This document shows, one piece after another, positions 9,001 to 17,725 of a stretch of 64,000 nt of DNA; the first letter of the stretch is position 1, and each line of letters opens with the position of its first letter. The position numbers and the translations under genes are program-made. This DNA is from CAWCTD01 sp963798455 (lineage in GTDB: Bacteria > Acidobacteriota > Terriglobia > Bryobacterales > Bryobacteraceae). The DNA is taken from the NCBI GenBank assembly GCA_963798455.1, contig CAWCTD010000003.1:4278001-4342000 (forward strand), read 5' to 3'. Under the pieces are notes generated by a model that saw nothing but the letters and a program-made list of their open reading frames with translations, searched no databases and was not told the origin of the DNA.

Positions 9001-9227
9001 CCGCCGCGATGATGGCCGGCATGGTGCCGATGGCGATCGGTCTTGGCGAAGGCGGCCAGTCGGCAGCCCCATTGGGGCGCGCCGTGATCGGAGGACTGGC
9101 CTCCGCCACTCTCGCCACGCTGACCGTGCTGCCATCGATATACGCGATTTTCGAAGGGAGGTCTTCCGCGGCCTCTCCGTCCTTGGATCCTGATGACCCA
9201 GCGAGCCGTTACTATGAATCTGCCTAG
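6054..9227 (+). pseudogene. RND efflux permease (HAE1/AcrB family), frame interrupted by many single-base shifts
   Basis: Stitching the three forward frames gives one nearly complete RND permease of about 1,050 residues. It begins MWLVLTSMRRPITILVVV and MPVDIFPQLGDP, passes conserved pieces such as AQPYGGMDPSQMEG, VDEATVVIENIHTHIAAG and FGSPTPIEVDVQGPNQP, and ends in GRAVIGGLASATLATL. At least 15 one-base shifts occur between about 6182 and 8798. Most are an extra C or G (for example near 6182, 6367, 6443, 6707, 7190, 7322, 7778, 8798); a few are a missing base. No segment is missing and the shifts are the only breaks, so sequence error is likelier than decay. The pump would use proton motive force to export drugs or solvents. 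Confidence 0.85.
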
Positions 9228-10317
9228 AACCTGTCTGATCTTCTTGTTCGCCGCGGCGCTCGCGGCGCAGCAGTCCGTGGATGTGGCGCCGGTGGTCTCC
9301 AAATCGGTCGAGCGCAAGCTTCGCCTTCCCGGCGAGATCTCGCCTTATATGAGAGTGGACCTCTACGCGCGCGTCAATGGATTCGTGGAGCAAGTCGAGG
9401 TGGACCGCGGCAGCGTGGCCAAGCAAGGCCAGTTGCTGGTGCTGCTGTCCGCTCCGGAGCTGGCTGCCCAGCGGGCGGAAGCCGAAGCCAAGGTGCAGGC
9501 AATCGAGTCCCAGCGGGCCGAAGCGCAGGCCAAGCTGGTCGCCGCCGAGAGCACGTTCCAGCGCCTGAAGGCCGCCTCCGCGACCCCCGGGGCGGTAGCC
9601 GAAAACGAAGTCATCGTGGCACAGCAGGCCGAGGCAGCCGCGCGCGCCGTCATCGCGGCCCTGGATGGCTCGAAGAGCGCGGCCCAGGCCGCCGTCCTAC
9701 CGCTGCGGGAATTGGAAGGGTACTTGAAGGTGACCGCGCCCTTCGACGGCGTCGTCACCACGCGCTTCGTGCATCCCGGCGCACTGGTGGGACCCGCGGC
9801 CGGGACGCCGCTCGTTCGCCTGGAACAAACCACGGCCTTGCGGCTGGTGGTGGCCGTGCCCGAGGCCGACGCGGGCGGCATTGTACGCGGCGCCCGAGTA
9901 CCATTCACGGTGCCCGCCTGGCCCGGCGAAAGCTTCAGCGGAGTAGTGGCGCGGATCGCCGACTCCCTCGATCCCAAGACCCGCACCATGCCCGTGGAAT
10001 TGGACGTGGCGAACGCCAATGGCCGCCTGGCTCCCGGCATGTATCCCGAGGTCACCTGGCCGGTGCGCCGTTCCGCGCCATCCTTGCTGGTACCACCCAC
10101 CAGCATCGTCACCACCACCGAGCGCACTTTCGTGATCCGCGTGCGCGACGGCCGCGCCGAGTACGTCGATGTCACGCGCGGCGCGCCGGTAGACGACCTC
10201 GTGGAGGTCTTCGGCGCGCTACGTCCCGGAGATGAGGTCGTGCGCCGCGCCACCGACGAAATCCGGCAGGGGGCGCAGGTCAGCGTACGCCGCGCGGCGG
10301 GGACGAGAGGAAGCTAG
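9193..10317 (+). CDS. RND periplasmic adaptor (membrane fusion protein)
   Basis: 374 residues (367 if translation starts at the second ATG, 9214, where the signal peptide begins). The order is a signal peptide, a lipoyl-like half motif (RVNGFVEQVEVDRGSVAKQG), an alanine-rich alpha-hairpin of heptads (about 95-165), the second lipoyl half (VTAPFDGVVTTRFVHPGALV), a beta-barrel and a membrane-proximal domain. It links the RND permease to the TolC duct. The start overlaps the last 35 bp of the RND gene, which supports translational coupling in one operon. This gene is intact although the gene before it is not. Confidence 0.92.
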   Translation: MTQRAVTMNLPRTCLIFLFAAALAAQQSVDVAPVVSKSVERKLRLPGEISPYMRVDLYARVNGFVEQVEVDRGSVAKQGQLLVLLSAPELAAQRAEAEAKVQAIESQRAEAQAKLVAAESTFQRLKAASATPGAVAENEVIVAQQAEAAARAVIAALDGSKSAAQAAVLPLRELEGYLKVTAPFDGVVTTRFVHPGALVGPAAGTPLVRLEQTTALRLVVAVPEADAGGIVRGARVPFTVPAWPGESFSGVVARIADSLDPKTRTMPVELDVANANGRLAPGMYPEVTWPVRRSAPSLLVPPTSIVTTTERTFVIRVRDGRAEYVDVTRGAPVDDLVEVFGALRPGDEVVRRATDEIRQGAQVSVRRAAGTRGS

Positions 10318-10358
10318 CAAACACCAAGAGTATACGTGCAATCGGGCGTGACCCGGAG

Positions 10359-12134
10359 TCACTCCCACTCGATCGTGCCCGGGGGCTTGTGGGTCAGATC
10401 GTAAAACACCCCGCAGACGCCGGCTACGCCGAGCACCTCCGCGGTCATTTTCTCAAGCAGGGTCTTTTCCATGGCGACCGACTGGGCGGTCATGCCGTCC
10501 ACCGAGTCCACCGGCCGCAGCACCACGGAGTCCGGCCGTTGGGGAGTACCGGCCGGAATCAGTATCACCGGGAATTGCCAGACTCGGCGGTCGAAGCCGC
10601 TCGCGTGCGACAGGCGCCGCACGATCGCATCCACGTTCCGGAGCCGGCCCAGACGTTCTTCGCTCAATGAGCCTTCGAGTATCCGCATCTCAGAGAGCGG
10701 GGCCCTGCTATCCACCCGGGCCACGATGCGGTTGATCCCCGCGATGCGATTGATCAGCCCCGTCGCCTCTCCCTGGAGGTCCGCCTCCGGAGAGGGAAAC
10801 CGGTCCAGGCAAAGCACGTGGGCATAGCTTCGTGAGTCGCCTTGCACGCCCACGGAACGGACCGGAAGGAGCCATCCGCTCTCCAATCGTTGCAGCGGCT
10901 CGCCGGCTTCGGCGCACAGGCAGCGGATCGCCAGGCCCGGTCCCGGGAACGGGTGCCGCTCCAGCAGTTCCTCCGGCAGGCCGAGTTCTCGTCCCACTTC
11001 CCGCACTTCGTCCTTGTAGAAGAAGCTCAGCGGCTCCACGATCCGGTTGGCTTCCATCAGCCGCACGATCCCGGGCACCCGGTTGTGGTGCGTCTTGATG
11101 ACCGCGGCCTTGGCCGTCCCGCCGGATTCGATCGTGTCGGGATAGATTGTCCCTTGCCCCAGAATCCAGTCCTGCTCCAGGAAGTGGTGCGACTCGATGG
11201 CGCGCTCCTGCACCTGAACGAACTCCTCTCCGATGATCCGGCGCTTGCGCTCCGGGTCGGTCACGCCCCCGAGGGCATTCAGAAACTGACGGTGCGCGTC
11301 CTTCACCAGGAACGAATCTCCGGAGTCCCGAAAGATGCCGCGCACGAAGTCGGTCTCGCCCTCGCGCATCAAGCCTGTGTCGACATAGATCCCGCGCACG
11401 CGCCCCGGCCCGAGGGCGCGCTGGCAGAGCGTGAAAGCCACCGTGGAGTCCACCCCTCCGCTGACGAAGAAGAACACCTTGCGGTCCCGCACGGTCTCGC
11501 GGATCTCTTCCTCGATGAGCGGAACGCGGTGCTTGGGGTTCCAGTCGCGCTGGCATCCGGACACCCGGAACAGGAAGTTGGCGAGTATCTCCTTGCCCTG
11601 CCGGGTGTGCACAACCTCCGGGTGAAACTGGACCCCGTACAGCCGCCGCTGCCTGTCGCCCATGGCGGCCACGCGGCATGTGCCCGTGCTCGCCAGGAGA
11701 CAGAACCCTTCCGGCATCTGCTGCACCGTGTCCCGGTGGCTCATCCAGACCTGCTGGTGGTCGGCGACCCCCTCCAGGAACGGGTCCTGCACCTTCAGGT
11801 CCAAAAAGGCCAGGCCGAACTCGCCCTTCTCCCCTTTCTGAACCACGCCACTGAGCCGGTAGGCCATCAACTGGTGCCCGTAGCAGATGCCCAGAACCGC
11901 GGGCCCCGAGGAGAAGATGCCGGGATCCACGGTCGGGCTGTCCTTCTCGTACACGCTGTTGGGACCGCCCGAGATGATGATGCCCTTGCGCGAGCTGAGC
12001 TCGACGGCCGGCGTCTCGCTGGGGCGGACTTCGGCGTACACACCCATGTCCCGGACCTTGCGCGCGATGAGATGGCAATACTGCCCGCCGGCGTCGAGCA
12101 CGGCGATCTGCGGTTCGGGGATGCAGTGGGTCAA
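10359..12134 (-). CDS. guaA: GMP synthase (glutamine-hydrolysing)
   Basis: 591 residues. The N-terminal class I glutamine amidotransferase carries the nucleophile cysteine in GICYGHQL and the histidine-glutamate pair in GVQFHPEVVHT. It is followed by an ATP-pyrophosphatase domain with the P-loop SGGVDST and a C-terminal dimerisation domain ending in DLTHKPPGTIEWE. It converts XMP to GMP with ATP and glutamine. The protein is about 65 residues longer than the common 525-residue form; the extra length looks spread through the synthetase half. The stop of the downstream-transcribed protease frame lies 2 bp from this start, so the two are probably co-transcribed. Confidence 0.97.
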   Translation of the reverse strand: MTHCIPEPQIAVLDAGGQYCHLIARKVRDMGVYAEVRPSETPAVELSSRKGIIISGGPNSVYEKDSPTVDPGIFSSGPAVLGICYGHQLMAYRLSGVVQKGEKGEFGLAFLDLKVQDPFLEGVADHQQVWMSHRDTVQQMPEGFCLLASTGTCRVAAMGDRQRRLYGVQFHPEVVHTRQGKEILANFLFRVSGCQRDWNPKHRVPLIEEEIRETVRDRKVFFFVSGGVDSTVAFTLCQRALGPGRVRGIYVDTGLMREGETDFVRGIFRDSGDSFLVKDAHRQFLNALGGVTDPERKRRIIGEEFVQVQERAIESHHFLEQDWILGQGTIYPDTIESGGTAKAAVIKTHHNRVPGIVRLMEANRIVEPLSFFYKDEVREVGRELGLPEELLERHPFPGPGLAIRCLCAEAGEPLQRLESGWLLPVRSVGVQGDSRSYAHVLCLDRFPSPEADLQGEATGLINRIAGINRIVARVDSRAPLSEMRILEGSLSEERLGRLRNVDAIVRRLSHASGFDRRVWQFPVILIPAGTPQRPDSVVLRPVDSVDGMTAQSVAMEKTLLEKMTAEVLGVAGVCGVFYDLTHKPPGTIEWE

Positions 12135-12136
12135 CG

Positions 12137-13726
12137 TTACTTCGCGCTGCGCTGCGCGAGCAGCTTCTTGGCGTTGTCCAGCAGCGCCCTGGCCTTGGGC
12201 AGAGACTCGACCGCCCTGGCCACCTCGGGGTCCGTTTTGATCGCGGCGAGGTTGGCATCGTCCACGCTGAAGGCGTAGGCATATACTTCGCGTTTCAGTT
12301 GCGAGCGCACCCAGTCGTGGTCGGCGGAGTACTCAGCTTCGGTGAAGGATATCCCGGAATCCACAAGGAACCGGTGGAACGCATTCTCGACCGCTTGGTC
12401 GGGTTCCCAATCCCTCGGCAGCTTGGAGTTGTTCGTGCCGAAATACTGGGCCGTGAAATTGAAGAACGCGTCCTGGCGAATCAGCTCAACCTGAAAACGG
12501 TCCAGCTTGGGGGGGGTGTATTTTTCATCGGGTGCAATCCCGCCGCCTCCATACACGGTCCGGCCGCTGTCGGTCATCTTCACGTCCTGCGTGTTCTGGG
12601 TGCCGTCGGTCTTGCGGTAGTAGTAGTCGAAGAACGACATGCTCGAGTAATCACGCTGGATCAGGCGGTCGCTCGGCGTGTAGTACTTGGCGGTGGTCAA
12701 TGCCAGCCCCGTGTTCTCCGAAAGCGGGTACACGGTCTGCACCAGGCCCTTGCCGAAGGTGTTATCTCCGAAGATCCAGGCCCGGTCGTGATCTTGAAGC
12801 GCGCCGCTCACGATCTCCGCCGCCGAGGCCGTCGTGCGGTTCACCAGGACCACGATGGGATAGTCCCGGCCCGCGCTTCCGTTCCGCGCCACGTAGCGCT
12901 TCTCCGCCGAGGCCCGGCCCCGGTGACTGACGATGAGCTGTCCCTTCTGAAGAAACCGTTCCGCGACGGCCACGCCCTCATTCAGAAGGCCTCCGGGGTT
13001 GCCCCGCAAGTCGAGAATCAGCCCCTTGATATTCTGCTCTCCCAGCCGCTTCAGGTTATCGTCCAGCTCACGGCTGGTCGTATCGTTGAACTGCTCGATC
13101 CGCACGTAGGCGACACCCGGCTGAACGAAAAAGCCATCGGGCACGCTCTTGCGCGTGATCTCGTCGCGCACCACATCCAGTACCAGCAGTTGGTCGTGGC
13201 CCTGCCGCATCACCCCGACCTTCGCCACCGTGCCGCGCGGGCCCTTGAGCAGGTCGGCGACGTCCGCGGTGGACATGCCCTCGGTCTGCTTGCCGTTCAC
13301 TTCGGCGATCACGTCGCCCGGCCGCAGGCCGGCTTTGTAGGCCGGCGCGCCCGCGAAGATCTCCATGACGATGACCTTGTTGTTTCGCGCCCCCACTCTC
13401 ATGCCCACGCCATAGTAGTGTCCCCGCTGCTCTTCGCGCATCAACTGGAAGTACCTGGGATCGAAGAAGCTCGAGTGAGGATCGAGGGTCCTCAGCATCC
13501 CGGGGATCGCCCCGTTGTACACGGCTTTGTCGGGATCGAGGGGCTCGGCGGCGTTCTGCTCCACCTCGGTGTACACGTTGCTGAAGATCTTCAGACTAGC
13601 GCGGATGTCGTCTTCCGACGTTGCCGCCGATACACCCGCCGCCCCCGGCGCGTAGACACCGCCCGCCAAAGCGCACGCCAGAATAATCACCGGCGCAAGA
13701 AAAGAGAGCCGTCGCGTAGGTTTCAT
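12137..13726 (-). CDS. ctpA: C-terminal processing protease, S41 family
   Basis: 529 residues: a signal/anchor helix (about 8-25), a PDZ domain (about 95-185) and an S41 peptidase core. The catalytic serine is in TASAAEI (S301) and the lysine general base in FGKGLVQ (K326), the standard Ser-Lys dyad. After the core there is an unusually long C-terminal region (about 390-529), rich in aromatic and charged residues, of unknown role. The enzyme trims or degrades periplasmic proteins with exposed C-termini. It is transcribed just before guaA and the two reading frames are 2 bp apart. Confidence 0.92.
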   Translation of the reverse strand: MKPTRRLSFLAPVIILACALAGGVYAPGAAGVSAATSEDDIRASLKIFSNVYTEVEQNAAEPLDPDKAVYNGAIPGMLRTLDPHSSFFDPRYFQLMREEQRGHYYGVGMRVGARNNKVIVMEIFAGAPAYKAGLRPGDVIAEVNGKQTEGMSTADVADLLKGPRGTVAKVGVMRQGHDQLLVLDVVRDEITRKSVPDGFFVQPGVAYVRIEQFNDTTSRELDDNLKRLGEQNIKGLILDLRGNPGGLLNEGVAVAERFLQKGQLIVSHRGRASAEKRYVARNGSAGRDYPIVVLVNRTTASAAEIVSGALQDHDRAWIFGDNTFGKGLVQTVYPLSENTGLALTTAKYYTPSDRLIQRDYSSMSFFDYYYRKTDGTQNTQDVKMTDSGRTVYGGGGIAPDEKYTPPKLDRFQVELIRQDAFFNFTAQYFGTNNSKLPRDWEPDQAVENAFHRFLVDSGISFTEAEYSADHDWVRSQLKREVYAYAFSVDDANLAAIKTDPEVARAVESLPKARALLDNAKKLLAQRSAK

Positions 13727-13772
13727 CCCTAAAATATCCCCAGCACTAGATATTATAGCTCAGCCACGCGGG

Positions 13773-14276
13773 CTAGCCCGCCCGGATCTTGCGAATGGCC
13801 GGCAGGCTCTCCTGCTGGGCCGGCTTCCTGGCGCCGGGGCCGAGCCGCTTGGCATGGTCGCTGACGCACACCAGGAACATGGGCTGGCGCGCATTCTTCA
13901 GGATGTCGATCACCCGCTCCTGGCGATCTTCGAGGAAAATGGTCCTCCCGTCGGTGAGCAGGTGCAGACTGGATTCTCCGGCCAGCACCTCGCTCAAGCG
14001 GCGCCCCATGTCCTTCTGCAAGTACCGCAGCACCCGGCGCAACTTCTGCAAGGAGAAACCCTTGCGCCGCAGCTCCGAAATGACCGTTACCTCCAGCACC
14101 TCTTCCGCCGTATACATGCGCCTGTGGCCCTGATGCCGCGGAGAAACGACGTGCTTCTCGTCCCACCACTGAAGCTGCCGCAGGCTCACACGAGCGATCT
14201 TGGCCACCTCGCTGCTGACATATGTCACGGCCGGCGGGGGTGTTTCGGGGCGGGTCTTTCTGGCTGGCTTGAGCAT
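13773..14276 (-). CDS. MerR-type transcriptional regulator
   Basis: 167 residues from the ATG at 14276. An upstream in-frame extension to 14492 runs through low-quality sequence and is rejected. Residues 18-85 form a MerR winged helix with the signature order SSEVAKIARVSLRQLQWWDE then RMYTAEEVLEV. The remaining part predicts an alpha/beta unit with a basic C-terminal tail (HAKRLGPGARK). It lacks an obvious cysteine effector site, so it is not a classical metal or redox sensor. It is transcribed toward the protease-guaA pair but separated from it by 46 bp. Confidence 0.8.
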   Translation of the reverse strand: MLKPARKTRPETPPPAVTYVSSEVAKIARVSLRQLQWWDEKHVVSPRHQGHRRMYTAEEVLEVTVISELRRKGFSLQKLRRVLRYLQKDMGRRLSEVLAGESSLHLLTDGRTIFLEDRQERVIDILKNARQPMFLVCVSDHAKRLGPGARKPAQQESLPAIRKIRAG

Positions 14277-14409
14277 GAGGTTGCGCTTTCGTACCGAAAA
14301 AGGGCGACTCTCAGATTTTACTCGACTGGAGCCTGTAGTCAAGAGGCGATTTTCTACTTTTCCTTGGGCGGTGGTGCCGCGAGGAAGCCGCGTGGTAAAG
14401 TGATGGTTT

Positions 14410-14619
14410 ATGGGGATCCCCAACGTCAAGCGGTTCCGGCCCTTTTGTCCGGAGTGCAACGAGAGTTTCACCCTGATGGCCGTGCTGCCCAAGAATGCTG
14501 ACGTCAGCGCCTACCTGGCCGACGCCGTGGCGCGGCACGATCACAAAGCGTATCAGGAGTCCAAGCAGCAGCACTTCAAGATCCGCGTCGGGCAGCAGAA
14601 GCAGCGCCGGGCCAAGTAG
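14410..14619 (+). CDS. Conserved-looking small protein with a CPEC motif (unknown)
   Basis: 69 residues. The N-terminus holds a single Cys-Pro-Glu-Cys knuckle (FCPECNESF, about 12-20). The C-terminus is strongly basic (QKQRRAK). It is divergent from the MerR gene with about 130 bp between starts and convergent with the HEAT-repeat gene. One CxxC pair is too few for a full zinc finger unless it dimerises. I do not recognise a named family. Balanced composition and clean flanking signals favour a real gene. Confidence 0.6.
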   Translation: MGIPNVKRFRPFCPECNESFTLMAVLPKNADVSAYLADAVARHDHKAYQESKQQHFKIRVGQQKQRRAK

Positions 14620-14644
14620 GGGCCGGGCATACCCGGGGCCCCTA
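14617..14644. terminator. Hairpin between convergent genes
   Basis: TAGGGGCCGGG, a CATA loop, then CCCGGGGCCCCTA form a GC-rich stem with a two-base bulge. The hairpin sits exactly between the stops of the CPEC protein (14619) and the HEAT-repeat gene (14642), so it can serve both strands. There is no long T-run. Confidence 0.5.
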
Positions 14645-15940
14645 CCTCAGCCTCGCACGAAGACCGCGCAGCGCCCGCACCGCCTCGCTGGCCACATCCA
14701 CGTTGGTGTCGTGCGTGAGCGATTCCAGCAGAGGCTCCGTCTCCGCATCGCCGCTCACGGCCAACACCCGGGCCAGGCCGATCCTCTCGTCCCGCATCCC
14801 CCGCTGGAGCGGCTGGTAGAGCGCCTGCCGCACTTCCCTGTTCCGAGCCGCCTCGACGAGCAGCGCCTCGGCCGCATTGGCGCGGGCGGCTGAGTTCAGG
14901 GTGTCGATTAAGTATTGCAGCGGGCTGGACTCCGAAAGCTCCAGCTTGCCCTCCATGACCAGGGCAAAGGCAAACGACACCCGCGCCAGGTTGCTGCTCT
15001 CGCCCTCGAAACCCTTCTCCAGCACGGGCAGGTCGCGAGGGTCCTTGACGCGGCCCAAGCCCTCGGCTGCCGCCGCGCGCAGCCGGTCGTCCCGGTCCGC
15101 CAGGTATCCGGTAAAGAGGCCGCGGTCCGAGGGATCCCGCAGCATGGCGATGGATGTCAGCGCTGCCTGCCGCACCCGCCTGCTTCGAGTACGCGCCAGA
15201 ACGTCTCGCAGGTCGGGCAGGGCCTGGGTGTTGTACAACAGCCCCGCGGTCTCCACGGCGGCGACCTGCACCTTTTCGTCGAGGTCTCGCAGCAGGAAAG
15301 AAAGCCCAGGGCCGGCGCTCGTGTCCTTTATCTTTTGAAAGGCGATCAGGCACTCGTAGATCACCTGCGAATCCTTGGAACGCACAGCCGCCAGCAGGTC
15401 GGGCGCCGCCGCTCTCCCGCGCAGGATGCCCACGGCGCGGGCCGCGTTAGCGCGCGACTCCATCGAGGAGCCGGAACGAACCAGCCGGCCGAGCGCCTCG
15501 ATCACCTCAGGACGCACCTCCACGAATGGATCGATCACCTGGTCGTTGTTGTCCGTGAAATGGCTCGTGACGCTGTCGCCGGCGCGGCGCAGCGAGGCGC
15601 TGAGCCCGGTGCGCACGTAGCCGGGAAGATAGAAGTTGACCAACCCGTCGGTGGCTCGTATCTGAATCTCAGGGTCGTTGTCCCGCGCGGCCTTGATCAA
15701 GGGGTCCAGGCTGTACTGGGTGCCGATGTCCACCAACGCCTTGACCGCCTCGATGCGCACCGCCAGGACGGGGTCCGACAACAGCGGCGTCAGCTTGGGA
15801 ATGGCTTCCGAGCCCTGCCGGGCAAGCGCCCGTGCGGCCCTCTGGCGCTCTCGCGGATCCTGGCTGGCGGGATCCTGGGCGTTCAGCGCACCGCCGGCGA
15901 GGCAGATTGCGCACAGCAAAGCGGCGACAGGCCGGTCCAT
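14642..15940 (-). CDS. Exported HEAT-repeat protein
   Basis: 432 residues with a short signal peptide (VAALLCAICLAGGALNA). The rest is a chain of about ten HEAT-like helical pairs, each with the pattern AVRIEAVKALVDIG or LRAAAAEGLGRV followed by a leucine-rich second helix. Such solenoids are binding scaffolds without catalysis. The alternation of charged and small residues is regular up to the C-terminus (LRGLRARLR). It is transcribed after mqnD with a 10-bp gap, so it is probably co-transcribed with it. The partner is unknown; a periplasmic location is inferred from the signal peptide. Confidence 0.85.
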   Translation of the reverse strand: MDRPVAALLCAICLAGGALNAQDPASQDPRERQRAARALARQGSEAIPKLTPLLSDPVLAVRIEAVKALVDIGTQYSLDPLIKAARDNDPEIQIRATDGLVNFYLPGYVRTGLSASLRRAGDSVTSHFTDNNDQVIDPFVEVRPEVIEALGRLVRSGSSMESRANAARAVGILRGRAAAPDLLAAVRSKDSQVIYECLIAFQKIKDTSAGPGLSFLLRDLDEKVQVAAVETAGLLYNTQALPDLRDVLARTRSRRVRQAALTSIAMLRDPSDRGLFTGYLADRDDRLRAAAAEGLGRVKDPRDLPVLEKGFEGESSNLARVSFAFALVMEGKLELSESSPLQYLIDTLNSAARANAAEALLVEAARNREVRQALYQPLQRGMRDERIGLARVLAVSGDAETEPLLESLTHDTNVDVASEAVRALRGLRARLR

Positions 15941-15950
15941 AGATCCAAGT

Positions 15951-16796
15951 CTAGCGAATAAACTCGACCTGCACCTTGTGTTCGATCAGGCCGGCCTCGT
16001 AGCCCATATCCAGCAGCTTCTGCGCCGCCTTGGGAACCAACTCGCCGCAGTCCACGGTGTAGTGGTTGACGTACAGGCCGACAAATTTCTCGGCCAGCGC
16101 GGGGTCCATGTCGCCCGCGAACTGGAGCGCGTAGTCGAGCGCCTCGGCGCTGTGATCGAGAGCGTACTGGATGCTGTCGCGCATCATGCGGCAGCACTCC
16201 TCGCTGACCTCCGGAGCCAGCGACCTCAGTAGCGCGTTGGCTCCCAGCGGCAAAGGCAATCCGTGCGCCTGCTTCCACCACTTTCCGAGATCCAGCACCG
16301 CGTGGAGGCCGCCGCTGCTGTAGGTGAGTTGCCCCTCGTGTATGAGCAGGCCGGCGGCTACCGAGTGCTCGCGCACCGCGTCCACGATCTTGTCGAAGGG
16401 CGTCACCACCGGCGCAAAGTCCGGCTCGAACAGTTTCAGCGCCAGGTACGCCGTGGTCATTTTCCCCGGCACCGCGATCCGTTTCCCTTTGAGTTCCTCT
16501 GGCGCCATGGGGTGCGTGGCCACCACCAGCGGTCCGTAGCCATCGCCCACGCTGGAACCGCTGGACATCAACACGTACTTGTCGGCCACGTACGGGTAGG
16601 CATGATAGGACAGCGCGGTCAGCTCGTAGGCGCCCTCCAGGGCTTTCCTGTTGAGGGTCTCGATGTCGCTCAGCACGTGCCCGAACTGAAGCCGGCTGGA
16701 CCGTATCTTCTGCGTAGCCAGGGCGTAGAACATGAACGCGTCGTCGGAGTCCGGGCTGTGTGCGCAGACGATGTTTGTGGGATCGCGCGGAATCAT
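15951..16796 (-). CDS. mqnD: 1,4-dihydroxy-6-naphthoate synthase (futalosine menaquinone pathway)
   Basis: 281 residues from MIPRDPTN. An in-frame ATG 45 bp upstream would add a non-conserved leader. The CAHSPDSDDAFMFYAL opening and the EGQLTYSSGGLHAVLDLG segment near residue 180 are characteristic of MqnD, a periplasmic-binding-protein-like fold that cleaves cyclic dehypoxanthine futalosine to the naphthoate precursor of menaquinone. This indicates menaquinone synthesis by the futalosine route. No other mqn gene is visible in the window. Confidence 0.9.
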   Translation of the reverse strand: MIPRDPTNIVCAHSPDSDDAFMFYALATQKIRSSRLQFGHVLSDIETLNRKALEGAYELTALSYHAYPYVADKYVLMSSGSSVGDGYGPLVVATHPMAPEELKGKRIAVPGKMTTAYLALKLFEPDFAPVVTPFDKIVDAVREHSVAAGLLIHEGQLTYSSGGLHAVLDLGKWWKQAHGLPLPLGANALLRSLAPEVSEECCRMMRDSIQYALDHSAEALDYALQFAGDMDPALAEKFVGLYVNHYTVDCGELVPKAAQKLLDMGYEAGLIEHKVQVEFIR

Positions 16797-16948
16797 AAGG
16801 AAGGAAACGTACCCATCATAGCAGAGAGCCTCTCGTACCATGCCCTCCCGCTGTAGTAGACTGAAGTGGCAAGACCGGGAGGTGGGTCTTCTCGAGTAGC
16901 ACCAGATCCCGCTCGCAACTGTTTCCGGTTGGGCTGCCCAACCCCATC

Positions 16949-17725
16949 CTGAAGCTTGCGTCTTCCTTCGCCAGCCTCCTCTTTCCCGACGACTGCCGCC
17001 TCTGCGGCCAACCGTTACGGGACTTGTCGCGAGTACCCGTGTGCGAGGCCTGCCTCCGGCTGCCGTCCCCGCTGGCGGCGGATTTCTTCTGCGCCACCTG
17101 TCGTACCCCGTTCTCCAACCCTTTTCCGCTGGATGCTTCCGGCCGCTGCGCCCTGTGCCGCGGCAATCTGCAAGGCTTTGATGCGGCCTACTCCTTCGGG
17201 GCTTATGAAGGCGCTCTGCGCGAGCTGATCCATCTGCTCAAGTACGACCGGATCCGCACTCTGGCCCGGCCCTTGGGCGATTTCCTCATGGCCGCCTACC
17301 CGCGCGAGCAGCGGTTCGACGCCATCGTCCCCATGCCGCTGCACTGGCGGCGGTACTGGCGGCGTGGCTTCAATCAGTCGGAACTGCTCGCCAGGGAGGT
17401 AAGCCGCCGTTGCGGGCTGCCTGTCGCCCGGGGCGTCAGACGCTTGCGCGCCACGGCCCCACAGGCGGGATTGACCAACGCCAAGCGGCGGGTCAACGTT
17501 TCGGGCGCCTTCGCGCCCGCACGCCGGCGGTCGGTCGAAGGCCTGCGTGTTCTGCTCGTGGACGATGTGATGACCACGGGCGCCACCGCCAGTGCCTGCT
17601 CGCGTGCGCTGAAGAGCGCCGGCGCCAAGTACGTGGCCTTTCTGGCCCTGGCCCGGGCTGACCGCCGATTCCAGCCGGTCGCCGGCACGCTGCCTCACAA
17701 GTCCAGTTATTCGGGAGCGTTGTAG
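16949..17725 (+). CDS. comF: ComF-family phosphoribosyltransferase-like protein
   Basis: About 258 residues if started at the CTG at 16949. The N-terminal zinc ribbon has four CxxC pairs (CRLC, CEAC, CATC, CALC). The PRTase core has PMPLHWRRYWRRGFNQSELLA and the phosphoribosyl-binding loop VLLVDDVMTTGAT. ComF proteins take part in uptake of transforming DNA. The only common start (TTG, 17024) falls inside the zinc ribbon and would remove its first CxxC pair, while family members start about ten residues before that pair. No ATG or GTG is in frame there, so CTG (16949 or 16934) is proposed. The HNH gene follows at the next base after the stop. Confidence 0.85.
   Translation: MKLASSFASLLFPDDCRLCGQPLRDLSRVPVCEACLRLPSPLAADFFCATCRTPFSNPFPLDASGRCALCRGNLQGFDAAYSFGAYEGALRELIHLLKYDRIRTLARPLGDFLMAAYPREQRFDAIVPMPLHWRRYWRRGFNQSELLAREVSRRCGLPVARGVRRLRATAPQAGLTNAKRRVNVSGAFAPARRRSVEGLRVLLVDDVMTTGATASACSRALKSAGAKYVAFLALARADRRFQPVAGTLPHKSSYSGAL

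Noticed and set aside
10842..13732. Long forward frames opposite guaA and the S41 protease
   Set aside because: Mirror images of two well-defined leftward genes with no recognisable motifs of their own.
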